Origin: Verrucomicrobiia bacterium
GTDB lineage: Bacteria; Verrucomicrobiota; Verrucomicrobiia; Verrucomicrobiales; DEV007
Direction: 5' to 3'
DNA: 64,000 nt
Assembly: GCA_030427505.1 (NCBI GenBank)
Contig: JAUICH010000025.1
Coordinates: forward strand, 1-64,000
The position numbers were made by a program, and so were the translations under genes. How positions within the stretch are numbered: position 1 is the first letter of the stretch; every line of letters begins with the position of its first letter. The notes below the pieces were generated by a model. That model was not told where the DNA came from, made no database searches, and saw only the letters and a list, made by a program, of their open reading frames with translations. Below are positions 53,814 to 64,000 of this stretch, in pieces.

Positions 53814-56647
53814 GCAACCAACACCTCGTTAAGTTCCTCAATGATCCCCTTCGGGTCCTCACCAAACACTCGCTTCGCGACCGCGAGCGGCACGCCTTCG
53901 TCTGAATCGACGCTTTCCCAGGATTCGAGATAGGCGGCTTGATTCTCCGTCGCGAAGGCGCCATTGAGCGCCATGTAGTTTTTGATGACTTCCAGCCAGT
54001 GGCGCTGGGCATCGGTGAAGCGTTCGCCCTGCTGCGCGAGCCAGGTCTGGAAGCGCTGCTCCACCAGCTCCGGGAAGGGAGCGAGGGGGCTGTGCTCGGG
54101 ATCGATGGTGTGGCGGACGAGGGTGATGAGATTGGTCAGGACGCGGGCGGGGTCTGGCTGACCGGGGCCGCGGGTGAGGCCTTCCAGGCGTTCGTAGGCT
54201 TTCCAGACTTCGGCGGGGGCCAAGTGGTAGGGCGGGCGGCCAATGGCTTCGGAGAGGGCGCGGATTTCCTCGTAGGTGAGGTGGCGGCGGGCGTGGGGCC
54301 GGTTGTAGAGGATCTGGAGGGCGGTGATTTCGTCCTGGTTATCGTCCAGGAACCGGCGCCAGGAAGTGACGATCTGGCGGGCGCGTTCCTCGTCGTAGCC
54401 GGTGGCGAGGACTTCGTCGCCGCTGTGGTGGTCGATGGTGACCTCGGTATTCCGCCGTTTCTTTTCCAGTAGTTGGCGGAAGGCGGGGTTCGTGGCGATG
54501 GGGGCGGTGGCTTCGTTGGCGAGGCTGAGGGCGGTCTGCTTCAGATCCTCGGCGGCGGGCTCCGCGTCCTCCGGCGCGCCGGGCGGGAGGGACTGTTCGC
54601 GGATGAGATCGGGATCGGTGGCGCGGAGGAGATCGGAGGCGAGCCTGGCCAGGGAGATGCCGCCGGTGGCGTGGAGTTCGGCCCTGTCCTCCTCGCTCAG
54701 GGAGCGGTCCAGGCGGGCGAGCCGGTTCGCCAGGCTGGTGAGAGTGTCCGCGTCCCGGTCGCCCATGGCGACCTGGAGGAGCAGTTTATCGAAGGGGATG
54801 GTGGGCTTTCGCTCCAGGGGGCGGGAGTCGGTCTTGTCCGACTCGGTGACGCCGACGGCATCGACGATGACGAAGCGGGCTTTGTTCCCCGCGTCGGGCG
54901 TGACGGTGGCGAGGGTATTCGGATCGATGGTCCGGGTGCCGCGGCCTTTCATCTGCTCGAAATACACCTGGCTGCGGACGTCGCGGAGGAAGAGGAGGCA
55001 CTCCAGGGGCTTGATATCGGTGCCGGTGGCAATCATATCGACGGTGACGGCGATGCGGAACTCTGGGGCGGTGCGGAAGGCTTTGATGATCTCTTCGGGT
55101 TTGGACCCGGCTTTATAGGTCACCTTCTTGCAGAAGTCATTTCCTTTGCCGAATTCCTCCCGGACGATGTGGACAATGTCCTCCGCGTGGCTGTCATCCT
55201 TCGCGAAGATGAGGGTCTTTGGCACCCAGGGGTGAGGCTGGCCGGCGGCCTCGGCGCGGGCGGGCCGGTCGGGGAAGAGATCGGTAAAGAGCTTGTCCCG
55301 GAAGGTCTTGATGACGGTGCGGATCTGATCCGGGACGACCACGGAGCGGTCGAGCTGAGCGGGGGCGACGGTTTCGTCCTGGTCCTGGACGGCCCAGCGT
55401 TTCTCCCGGGTCAGGCGGTCGCGCTTCTGGTAGTCGAACCCGGCCCCCAACTCAGTGCCGCCCTCTGTGATGCGGGTTTTGATCCGGTAGATGTCGTAGC
55501 CGACGTTCACGCCATCCGCCACGGCCTGGACGTGGGGATATTCGGTAACGAGATTGCGATTGAAGAAACCGAGGGTGGCCTTGCTGGGCGTGGCGGTGAG
55601 GCCGATGAGGAAGGCATCGAAATACTCCAGGACCTGGCGCCAGAGATTGTAGATGGAGCGGTGGCACTCATCCACGATGATGAAGTCGAAGGTCTCGATG
55701 GGCAGCTTTTCATTGTAGCGGACGGGAAGCGCCTCTCTACGCCCGCCGCCGGTGCCGTCCAGTTCATAACCGGAGTGTTCGTCGGCTTCCTCGTCCAGGT
55801 CATTGTTCATGAGCTGGGAGTAGAGCCGCTGGATGGTGGAGACGGTGACGCTGCACACGGGATCGACACCGGACGGGCCGAGCATCTGGACGTTGTAGAG
55901 GTCGGTGAACTTCCGGCCGTCATCCGGGGTAGTGAACTGCTGAAATTCGGTGATGGTCTGGCGTCCCAGGTTGCCCCGGTCCACGAGGAAGAGGATGCGC
56001 CGGGCTCCAGCGTATTTGATCAGGCGGTAGGACTGGGTAACGGCGGTGAAGGTTTTCCCGGACCCGGTGGCCATCTGGAGGAGGGAGCGGGGCCGGTTTT
56101 CGGCGAGGGACGTTTCGAGATTCCGGATGGCGTGGACCTGGCACTCGCGGAGCGGTTCGGTGACGAGGGGGTGCCCGGTGGGCAGGTCGCGAAGGCGGGC
56201 GCGCAAAGTAGCCCGAGCCGGGCTGGCGGAGTCTTGTTGCACCAATTCCCGAAGGTGCTCCGGCCGGTGGAAGGCGAAGAGGGGCCGGGAGCGGGAATCG
56301 GGATCGCGCTGGTCGCGGAAGTGGGTCTCGACACCGTTGGACTCGTAGGTGAAGGGCAGCGGATCCGCCCAGCGCTGGGGAATCCAACGGCGGGTGGCGG
56401 TGTAGCGGGCGGATTGCTCGGCGACACCGGAGAGGGTGGTGCCGCCTCTCTTTGCCTCCAGGACCCCGAGGGCCTTTCCATCGACAAACAGGACGTAGTC
56501 GGCGAAGCCGCCCTGGGTGTGGACTTCGCACACGGCGACGCCGGGCCCGGCGGAGAGGTTCAGGGACGCGAGGTCCTGAACCCGCCACCCGGCGGCGACG
56601 AGCTGGGCGTCGATCTTTTCACGGGCTTCGGCTTCGGGCGTGGGCAA
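53810..56647 (-). CDS. hsdR: Type I restriction endonuclease, translocase subunit
   Basis: 945 aa, EcoEI-like. The N-terminal nuclease has D50 and E64-A-K66 in GKALGVLEAKRGG. The helicase follows, with MATGSGKTF (~192-200), the DECH box DECHRS, GLTATP, VTVDMIATGTDIKP and EQMKGRGTR. The C-terminal helical domain contains WLEVIKNYMALNGAF. It cuts and translocates unmodified DNA with HsdS and HsdM. The start is TTG 56647; no ATG fits and the ribosome site is weak. First gene of the operon. GC-rich like the chromosome. Confidence 0.93.
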   Translation of the reverse strand: MPTPEAEAREKIDAQLVAAGWRVQDLASLNLSAGPGVAVCEVHTQGGFADYVLFVDGKALGVLEAKRGGTTLSGVAEQSARYTATRRWIPQRWADPLPFTYESNGVETHFRDQRDPDSRSRPLFAFHRPEHLRELVQQDSASPARATLRARLRDLPTGHPLVTEPLRECQVHAIRNLETSLAENRPRSLLQMATGSGKTFTAVTQSYRLIKYAGARRILFLVDRGNLGRQTITEFQQFTTPDDGRKFTDLYNVQMLGPSGVDPVCSVTVSTIQRLYSQLMNNDLDEEADEHSGYELDGTGGGRREALPVRYNEKLPIETFDFIIVDECHRSIYNLWRQVLEYFDAFLIGLTATPSKATLGFFNRNLVTEYPHVQAVADGVNVGYDIYRIKTRITEGGTELGAGFDYQKRDRLTREKRWAVQDQDETVAPAQLDRSVVVPDQIRTVIKTFRDKLFTDLFPDRPARAEAAGQPHPWVPKTLIFAKDDSHAEDIVHIVREEFGKGNDFCKKVTYKAGSKPEEIIKAFRTAPEFRIAVTVDMIATGTDIKPLECLLFLRDVRSQVYFEQMKGRGTRTIDPNTLATVTPDAGNKARFVIVDAVGVTESDKTDSRPLERKPTIPFDKLLLQVAMGDRDADTLTSLANRLARLDRSLSEEDRAELHATGGISLARLASDLLRATDPDLIREQSLPPGAPEDAEPAAEDLKQTALSLANEATAPIATNPAFRQLLEKKRRNTEVTIDHHSGDEVLATGYDEERARQIVTSWRRFLDDNQDEITALQILYNRPHARRHLTYEEIRALSEAIGRPPYHLAPAEVWKAYERLEGLTRGPGQPDPARVLTNLITLVRHTIDPEHSPLAPFPELVEQRFQTWLAQQGERFTDAQRHWLEVIKNYMALNGAFATENQAAYLESWESVDSDEGVPLAVAKRVFGEDPKGIIEELNEVLVA

Positions 56648-56680
56648 GGGTGCGTAGGGGACAATGGGTTGGGCCGAAGA

Positions 56681-56710
56681 ATAATGTCAGGTTTTTGACG
56701 AGGGATTCAA
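56681..56710 (-). promoter_or_regulatory. Candidate promoter of the hsdR-hsdM/retron operon
   Basis: On the minus strand TTGAAT (56710-56705), 18 bp, then CATTAT (56686-56681), each 4 of 6 matches to the sigma70 boxes. It would start RNA about 27 nt before the TTG of hsdR. Best candidate only; all genes down to hsdM are packed too tightly for other obvious promoters, apart from a possible one for the retron RNA. Confidence 0.35.
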
Positions 56711-56735
56711 GCTCAGTTTGTTGGGGAGAATGCCA

Positions 56736-58217
56736 TCAATTTTCTCCCGGCCAGTCCCACTGCACCTTTCCGGCGGTGGCGTCGATGGGCGCTTCGGGGA
56801 GCGTGGCGTACCAGTCCAGGAGTTGCTTGGTTAGGGTGGCGGTGACTTTGGGTTCCTGGGTGGCGAGGTTCTGGAGCTCCATGGGGTCGGCTTCGACGCG
56901 GTAGAGCTCGGGCCGGGTGCCGTCGGGGTTGATGAGGAATTTCCAGGGGCCGTCGCGCATGGCGAGGATGGGGCTCTGGTTCAGGGGATGGCCGGGGATG
57001 CGGTAGCGCCATTCCCAGAAGAGCGGTTTCGCGCGGGGCACGTCCTTCCCGCCCAGGAGAGCGGCGGAGCGGTCTTCGCCGTTCAGGGTGATGTCCTTGG
57101 GTAGGCTCACGCCGGCCAGGTGGCAGAGGGTGGGCAGCAGGTCCACGCCGCCGATGACGGAGGCATTTACCTCCCCGGCGGGAATGTGCCCCGGCCAGCG
57201 GGCCAGCAGCGGGGTGCGGATGCCGCCTTCATACAGGCTGCGCTTCCGCCCCCGGAAGGGGCCGGGATGCCCCACGCCAGAGTGGCTGGCGTTGCGGATG
57301 GCGATGTCTTCCGGGCCGTTGTCGCTGGAAAAGAGGATCAGGGTGTCCTCCGCCAGGCCCTCATCGTCCAGCCAGGCGAGCAGCTTGCCCACGGCCACGT
57401 CCAGGTTCCGCAGGCTGGCCAGGTAAATGGCGGTGGCGCCGGGGTAGGGGGTGCCCACGGGCATGCGGCTGCGGAAAGCCTCCAGTTCCTCCGGGGTGGG
57501 GTTCAGCGTGGCGTGGGTCAGGAGAAACCACAGGTTCAGGAAGCAGGGCTCGTCCCGGTGGTGATTGAGAAAGCGGATGGCCTCGTGCACGATGAGGTCC
57601 GAGGACTTGGCGCGGAAGTATTCGCCGTTGTCCTTCTCCTCCTCCCAGGTGTTTCCCCGGCCAGTGGAGACGCGATGCTCGTCGATGCCGTAGGCCTCCG
57701 GCAGCGGGGCGCGGACGCCCTGGGTGGTGCCCAGGTGCCATTTCCCAAAGTGCGCGGTGTGGTAGCCCGCGCCCTCCTTCAGCAGGCGGGGCAGCATGGG
57801 CAGCGCGGGGTCCAGGAAGTCGGGAATCTTCAGGTCCGCGTTCCGCCTGACGCCGGAGATCACCGAGTGAAAGCCCAGCTCGCCGGGAAAGCGCCCGCTC
57901 ATCACGCCCACGCGGCTGGGCGAGCAGACGGAGGCCGGCACGTAGAACTGGGTAAAGGTGGTGCCTTCCCGCGCCAGCCGGTCGATCTGGAAGGTCACCC
58001 CGTAGTCCGAGCCATTGGACTTCAGGTCTCCCCAGCCCAGGTCGTCCGCATAGAGAAAAAGAATGCGCTTCGGCGCGCCGGGAGCGGGGGACTTCGCTTT
58101 GGCCTTGGCGTCGGCGTCACCGTCCGCGCCCCGGGCCGGAGCGCCGCCAAGCAGGACGAAGAGGAGCAGCAGCAGAAGGTGGGAGGAGAAAGGGCAGGGG
58201 GCGGCGCGGTATCGCAT
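56736..58217 (-). CDS. Secreted sulfatase (family S1), copy 4
   Basis: 493 aa from ATG 58217, the third of three consecutive ATG codons and the one best spaced from GGGGG. A signal peptide with a poly-Leu core is followed by RILFLYADDLGWGDLKSNG, the formylglycine site VCSPSRVGVMSGRFP (C98), HFGKWHLG, SSDNGPEDI and GGIRTPLLARWPGH. All S1-family metal and active-site positions seem present. It probably desulfates polysaccharides. It lies 88 bp beyond the hsdR start, on the same strand. Confidence 0.92.
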   Translation of the reverse strand: MRYRAAPCPFSSHLLLLLLFVLLGGAPARGADGDADAKAKAKSPAPGAPKRILFLYADDLGWGDLKSNGSDYGVTFQIDRLAREGTTFTQFYVPASVCSPSRVGVMSGRFPGELGFHSVISGVRRNADLKIPDFLDPALPMLPRLLKEGAGYHTAHFGKWHLGTTQGVRAPLPEAYGIDEHRVSTGRGNTWEEEKDNGEYFRAKSSDLIVHEAIRFLNHHRDEPCFLNLWFLLTHATLNPTPEELEAFRSRMPVGTPYPGATAIYLASLRNLDVAVGKLLAWLDDEGLAEDTLILFSSDNGPEDIAIRNASHSGVGHPGPFRGRKRSLYEGGIRTPLLARWPGHIPAGEVNASVIGGVDLLPTLCHLAGVSLPKDITLNGEDRSAALLGGKDVPRAKPLFWEWRYRIPGHPLNQSPILAMRDGPWKFLINPDGTRPELYRVEADPMELQNLATQEPKVTATLTKQLLDWYATLPEAPIDATAGKVQWDWPGEN

Positions 58218-58517
58218 CATCATCCCCCGAGTAAAAGAAACCGCCCGCCGGACTGGCAAGGGAAAACCCGGGAGGGGTGGGGAGATGGGGTGGGGGAAGT
58301 AGCAACCAGCTTATCAAATAGGTTACCTTTCCTGGAGAGAGATCTTGAGGTGCGGAGGAAAGGAAGGAACCGAACGGATCGTCAGTGTGGTGCCTGGAAC
58401 GCCACCGGTATGGAAGCGAGGCTTCCTCGGACCCACCCGTCCGGCTCGGCCCCCGGGAGGCCGGAGGCCGGGGACTGCCTTTTTGGGTTAGCCGTTTGCT
58501 TTCGGCGATGGACCTTC
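58218..58517. other. Intergenic region between DUF1501 and sulfatase 4 genes
   Basis: 300 bp. It holds a GGAAGC-GAG-GCTTCC hairpin (near 58415) beside GCCACCGGTA, a short text also found near 31060 and similar to the GAAGC hairpins of R2, and a GC-rich stretch with GGCCGGAGGCCGGG. It must include the sulfatase 4 promoter. No ORF is supported. Confidence 0.4.
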
Positions 58518-59975
<1,458 letters not shown>

Positions 59976-59998
59976 GAGAGTCGTCTCCTCTAGAGTTA

Positions 59999-62900
59999 TC
60001 AGTTCTTATTGATGGCCTCGTCCAGGTTCATGAGCTGGTTCGCGACCATGATCCAGGACGCGAACTCGCCGGGGGCGGGATGGGTTTCTTTCTGAGGCGT
60101 CAGCATGTCATCGACGAGCCGGGCGGCTTCCGCGTGGTCGGAGTCGTACTCCGACTTGAACGCAGTCAGGGAACGCATGACGACGTCCACCTCGTCCGCT
60201 TCGAAGGGACGGCCCAGGAGCAGCAGACCCATCTCGTGGATGCGCGCTTCGTCGCTGTCCGCTTCGTTCATGACCTGGAGCGCCAGGCTGCGGGCGGCGC
60301 GGACGAACTGCGGGTCGTTCATCAACACCAGGGCCTGGAGGGGCGTATTCGTCCGCTCGCGGCGCACGGTGCAGCTTTCGCGGTTCGGCGCGTCAAAGAT
60401 GACCATGTCCGGCGGCGGAGCGGTGCGTTTCCAGAAGGTGTAAACGCTGCGGCGCACCTCGTCTTCGCCATGGTCCTGGAAGAAGGTCTGGGTGTTACTG
60501 TTCGTGTAGCCCACGGCTTCCCAGATGCCGGAGGGCTGGTAGGGACGGACGCTTTCGCCGCCCACGGTGCGCACCAGCAGGCCGCTGGCGGCCAGGGCCT
60601 GGTCCCGCAGCATCTCCGCGTCCAGGCGGTAGCGGGGGCCGCGGGCGAGGAGCCGGTTCTCCGCGTTCAGGCCTTTCAGTTCGGGCCGGAACTGGGAACT
60701 CTGCCGGTAGGTGGAGGACAGGACCATCATCCGGTACATGGCCTTCATGTCCCAGCCGGAATCGATGAAGCGCAGCGCCAGCCAGTCGAGCAGCTCGGGG
60801 TGCGAGGGCGGCTCGCCCTGGGTGCCGAAGTCTTCCGCCGTCTTCACGAGGCCGACGCCGAAGAGCTCCTGCCACATGCGGTTCACCGTGACGCGCGCGA
60901 CGAGCGGGTTCTTCGTGTCCACCAGCCAGTTGGCCAGGCCCAGGCGGTTCTGCGGCTGCCCATCCTGTTGCGGTGGCAGGAAGTCCGGCGTGCCGGGGCT
61001 GACTTCCTCGCCTGGCTTATCATATTCGCCACGCTCCAGCACGAAGGCGCGCGCTTCCTGGTCGGGATTGTCCTGCATGACCAGGGTCGTGGGTGCGGCG
61101 CGGTGAATGGCGTCCAGTTCGCGGGCCACCTGGATTTTCTCCGCGAGCAGGCCCTGATAGTCCGGCTGCGTTTTCTGGAAATAGAACTCTTTCAGCAGCT
61201 CCAGCTCTTTTCCGTCCAGCTTTCCGGCATCTTTCTGTTTCGGGTCCGCTTTGTCCTTAGCCTTCTTCGCGGCTTCCAGCTTGGCCGCCTTGGCGAGGAG
61301 GCCGGGAATCTTCCCAGACTCTTGAAGGGATCCGACTTCTTCGGGCAGCAGATCGCGATGGTAGATCTCGATTTCCTGGAGAGAGATCCGGCCCGACTCG
61401 TCCTTCGCGGCCGTGTTGACTTTCAGGGTGGCCTGGGTCTTGAAATCCCCGTTCAGTAGGCCCATGCGCTCCAGCGGATACCGGCTGGCGAGCAGTTCTC
61501 CGTTCAGGAAAATGTTCAGCCCTTCCTCAGTGCCGGAGCCGTCATAGGTAAAGGCCAGGTGATAGATGCCGCCGGGCTTGATGCGCCGGATGGTCATGAT
61601 GCGCATGACCTTGCTGGGCCAGGCTTCGACCATTTCCAGCGCAATGCCGTCCATGTCGTTGAAGACCACACGATAGCCGCGTTGCTGGGGCGAGCCGTCC
61701 GTGGCTGAAAAGAGCTCAAGGCGCTCGGGCATCTTCTCTGGGGCCCGGAACCGCAGCACGATGGAAAAGGGCTCGTCCTTCGACAGCGCGGGAACCGGTT
61801 CCTCCGGGACGTCTGCCTGCTCCCGTCCGATGCTGGTGGAGTAGGTCAGGTCCGGGTGGGACAGGGTCTTCACCGTTTTCTGGGAGTCCGGGTCGGCCAG
61901 CCAGGCCTCGAAGCCGGCCTGGTGCTCTTTCTTCAAGGCCGCCAACTGGCCGTCCAGGGCCTTCACCTTGGCGCTCAGCTCTTTCTCCCGCTGCTCCGTT
62001 TCCGGTTTCGGATAGACGCGGATGACCGGCGGGGTGTCCGGGATGTTTTGGTCCATCGCCCGCTGCGTGGTGTTATTGAAATAGGCATACAGCCGGTAGA
62101 AATCCTTCATCGTGAGCGGGTCGAATTTGTGGTTGTGGCAGGACGCGCAACCGGCGGTCAGGCCCAGCCAGACGGTGGCGGTGGTCTCCACTCGGTCCAC
62201 GGCGTAGCGGGCGAGGAATTCTTCATCGATGGCGCCGCCTTCGCTGGTGGTGACGTTGCAGCGGTTGAAGCCGGTGGCGACGAGCTGGGCCTGGGTGGGG
62301 TCCGGCATCAGGTCGCCCGCGATCTGCTCCCGGGTAAAGCGGTCGAAGGGCACGTTGTCGTTGTAGGCCTGGATGACCCAGTCGCGATACGGCCACATGA
62401 CGCGGCGGTTGTCCAGGTGCAGGCCGTGGGTGTCGCCATAGCGGGCGGCGTCCAGCCAGAAGCGGGCGCGGTGCTCGCCATAGGCCTCGGACTTCAGCAG
62501 GCGGTCGACCACCTTTTCATAGGCCTGGAAAGACGGATCGGCGGCGAAGGCCTCGATCTCTTCCACCGTGGGCGGCAGGCCGGTGAGGTCCAGGGTCACG
62601 CGGCGCAGCAGGGTGTAGGGGTCCGCCTGGGTGGCGGGCTGGATGCCTTCCTGAGCGAGGCGGGCCAGGACGAACTGGTCGATCTCGTTATACGGCCACT
62701 CCGAGGCGGCGGCGGGAATCTCCGGATACTCCGGGGCGATGAAGGCCCAGTGCGCCTCCCACTCCGCGCCTTCCGCGATCCACTGGCGCAGCAGGGCGAT
62801 CTGCTCTGGCGTGATGGTCTTATGCGAGTCCAGCGGGGGCATGCGCTCGTCCGGGTCTTCGTGGACGATGCGCTGGAAGAGGGCGCTTTCTTCTGGTTTA

Positions 62901-63874
62901 CCCCGGATGACCACGGCGGGTTCGCCATCTCGCGGGGTGAAGACCGCTTCCTCCACGTCCAGACGCAGACCAGCCTCCCGGTGACCGGAGTCCGGGCCGT
63001 GGCAGTAGAAACAGTTGTCCGAAAGGATGGGGCGAATGTCGCGGTTGAACTGCACTTTCCCGTCCGAGCCGAGAGCGACGAACTTCGTGGGCGGACGGTT
63101 CTGGGAACCGCTGGGCACGTCGGCCAACAGCATGCGCTGGTACTCCTGCTCCGGGGTCTCTTCCAGGGAAACCAGGGTGGGAGACGGCTGAGCCGGGCTG
63201 GGTTCTGGATTTTCCGCCAGAGCCGTGGAATCTGGAGTTGCCTCTTCGTGCTGAGGGCTCTCAGGCGCCGGAGTAGTGCTGACCTCTTCCACCTCGGCCA
63301 CCTGCTGGGGGACTTCCAGGGCTTCGGGGACTGGCGTCCTCTCTTCTTTCCCGGATTTCTCCTCCTCCGGTGCCTTGGCGGGCGCTCCGGCGGCCAGGTT
63401 CCCGCCCGGGGAATCCTCCTCTCCCTCCACACCTGAGCTGGAGCCTCCTCTGCCCATCAGCGTGAACAGGACCAGGGCGGCAAAGGTGGCGATCGCGGCC
63501 CAGGCCAGCCACCTGGCCTTGAGGCGGGCCGGGTTTTTCTCCGCATCCGCTGCTTCTTCCGTCTCGGTTTCCGGGGCGGTGTCCTTTTTCAGCGAAGCCC
63601 CTGCCGCCACCGTGGCCGTGGCCGTGGCTGCCGAGACACCGGGCATGGTGACGACATTGGACGGAGTCTCCAGGCCGGCCAGGAGGGCGTGGATCTGCTC
63701 GTCCCCGTCCAGGAGGGCGTGGATTTCGTTCTGGAGACGCCAGGCACGGCGGGCCTCGGGGCTTTCAAGCAGCCGCGTTTCCAACTGGTGATGCTCCGCA
63801 TCCGTCAGTTCGCCGCTGTGCAGCCGGGCCAGGAGCCGGTCAAGCGTCTGTTCTTCCTTGTTTCCGCTCGTCAT
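59999..63874 (-). CDS. PSD1-type (DUF1549/DUF1553) cytochrome protein with N-terminal anti-sigma-like region
   Basis: 1291 aa. Residues 1-50 ([33 protein letters not shown]) resemble the cytoplasmic part of FecR/anti-sigma proteins. One membrane helix (~121-140) and a Pro/Glu linker follow, then a PSCyt1 heme module ([10 protein letters not shown] ~290; [23 protein letters not shown]), DUF1549 (~385-610), a LamG-like domain (~690-830) and DUF1553 (~935-1230) with [20 protein letters not shown]. One protein could thus sense outside and control a sigma factor inside. It overlaps the upstream sigma-like gene by 35 bp and is followed by DUF1501. Confidence 0.85.
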   Translation of the reverse strand: MTSGNKEEQTLDRLLARLHSGELTDAEHHQLETRLLESPEARRAWRLQNEIHALLDGDEQIHALLAGLETPSNVVTMPGVSAATATATVAAGASLKKDTAPETETEEAADAEKNPARLKARWLAWAAIATFAALVLFTLMGRGGSSSGVEGEEDSPGGNLAAGAPAKAPEEEKSGKEERTPVPEALEVPQQVAEVEEVSTTPAPESPQHEEATPDSTALAENPEPSPAQPSPTLVSLEETPEQEYQRMLLADVPSGSQNRPPTKFVALGSDGKVQFNRDIRPILSDNCFYCHGPDSGHREAGLRLDVEEAVFTPRDGEPAVVIRGKPEESALFQRIVHEDPDERMPPLDSHKTITPEQIALLRQWIAEGAEWEAHWAFIAPEYPEIPAAASEWPYNEIDQFVLARLAQEGIQPATQADPYTLLRRVTLDLTGLPPTVEEIEAFAADPSFQAYEKVVDRLLKSEAYGEHRARFWLDAARYGDTHGLHLDNRRVMWPYRDWVIQAYNDNVPFDRFTREQIAGDLMPDPTQAQLVATGFNRCNVTTSEGGAIDEEFLARYAVDRVETTATVWLGLTAGCASCHNHKFDPLTMKDFYRLYAYFNNTTQRAMDQNIPDTPPVIRVYPKPETEQREKELSAKVKALDGQLAALKKEHQAGFEAWLADPDSQKTVKTLSHPDLTYSTSIGREQADVPEEPVPALSKDEPFSIVLRFRAPEKMPERLELFSATDGSPQQRGYRVVFNDMDGIALEMVEAWPSKVMRIMTIRRIKPGGIYHLAFTYDGSGTEEGLNIFLNGELLASRYPLERMGLLNGDFKTQATLKVNTAAKDESGRISLQEIEIYHRDLLPEEVGSLQESGKIPGLLAKAAKLEAAKKAKDKADPKQKDAGKLDGKELELLKEFYFQKTQPDYQGLLAEKIQVARELDAIHRAAPTTLVMQDNPDQEARAFVLERGEYDKPGEEVSPGTPDFLPPQQDGQPQNRLGLANWLVDTKNPLVARVTVNRMWQELFGVGLVKTAEDFGTQGEPPSHPELLDWLALRFIDSGWDMKAMYRMMVLSSTYRQSSQFRPELKGLNAENRLLARGPRYRLDAEMLRDQALAASGLLVRTVGGESVRPYQPSGIWEAVGYTNSNTQTFFQDHGEDEVRRSVYTFWKRTAPPPDMVIFDAPNRESCTVRRERTNTPLQALVLMNDPQFVRAARSLALQVMNEADSDEARIHEMGLLLLGRPFEADEVDVVMRSLTAFKSEYDSDHAEAARLVDDMLTPQKETHPAPGEFASWIMVANQLMNLDEAINKN

Positions 63875-64000
63875 GGTGATGATTGAAAGGTTCGGTTGGT
63901 CCGCCGTTCTCGTTCTGTGGGTCCCCTTTACCGTCCGCGGTTCCGCTTCCGTTCAGGCCCAGTTTCCGTTCCACGCAGCGGGCCAGGTTCTGCTTCGCCC
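63840..64000 (-). CDS. C-terminal end of a probable ECF sigma factor (partial)
   Basis: The open frame enters from the right edge and stops with TGA at 63842-63840. It begins AKQNLARCVERKLG, typical of the end of region 4 in PVC ECF sigma factors (RA+..L..CVER+L), then a low-complexity Gly/Asn/His/Lys tail. Its position directly before an anti-sigma-like protein supports the call. Only about 53 residues are visible, so this rests partly on context. Confidence 0.45.
   Translation of the reverse strand, partial: AKQNLARCVERKLGLNGSGTADGKGDPQNENGGPTEPFNHHHDERKQGRTDA

Noticed and set aside
54473-56698. 741-codon plus-strand ORF opposite hsdR
   Set aside because: Shadow of a clearly recognised HsdR; Gly/Asp/Val-rich without motifs.

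Overview
The window looks like a chromosomal segment of a GC-rich verrucomicrobial (PVC-group) heterotroph, probably marine. The evidence is four secreted formylglycine-type sulfatases and a SulP transporter. There are also planctomycete-type cytochrome modules, alone and fused to LRR or DUF1549/DUF1553 domains, next to a DUF1501 protein. Further support comes from a PEP-CTERM protein, an SHD1-domain protein, a PPi-dependent phosphofructokinase and many hairpin-rich intergenic repeats. No rRNA, tRNA or CRISPR array was recognised.

Layout. 0-14 kb: CCA-adding enzyme, AhbA/B-like duplicated protein, SOUL protein, methyltransferase, YjdM, PPP phosphatase, PEP-CTERM metalloprotease, TlpA-like protein, lipoprotein, caspase-FGE fusion, Pfp and a ROK kinase. 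Two copies of a 212-bp MITE-like element sit directly before start codons here. 14-34 kb: a large zinc metalloprotease, two small cytochrome-type proteins, three sulfatases, the SulP transporter, an SHD1-metal-binding protein, a 1490-aa ArnT-like glycosyltransferase with a ~900-aa disordered leader, a PAP2 phosphatase and a DUF3108 protein. 34-47.5 kb: NUDIX hydrolase, the gcvT-gcvH-gcvP operon, a rhomboid-like membrane protein, a secreted Ig-like/FN3 protein, a membrane glycosyltransferase-like protein, an esterase and a GDP-mannose 3,5-epimerase-like enzyme. 56.7-64 kb: a fourth sulfatase, then an ECF-sigma end, a PSD1-type cytochrome protein and a DUF1501 protein as one operon.

The most notable locus is 47.6-56.7 kb: one tightly overlapping minus-strand operon in the order hsdR, HEPN-like protein, hsdS, PRTase-winged helix, retron msr/msd RNA, retron reverse transcriptase, hsdM. 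A complete retron of the PRTase-effector kind is therefore built into a type I restriction-modification operon, together with a HEPN-like putative RNase. The retron a1/a2 inverted repeat (13 bp, perfect) is encoded inside the last codons of the effector and the first codons of the reverse transcriptase. The middle genes are visibly AT-richer than hsdR, hsdM and the chromosome around them, which suggests mosaic acquisition. By analogy with PrrC inside EcoprrI, I infer that the retron and HEPN parts may act as a backup abortive response guarding the restriction system. This is not shown by the sequence.

Other working units: sulfatases plus SulP point to use of sulfated polysaccharide and handling of the released sulfate. 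gcvTHP oxidises glycine. The sigma/PSD1/DUF1501 group looks like a self-contained, signal-responsive catabolic operon typical of the PVC group.
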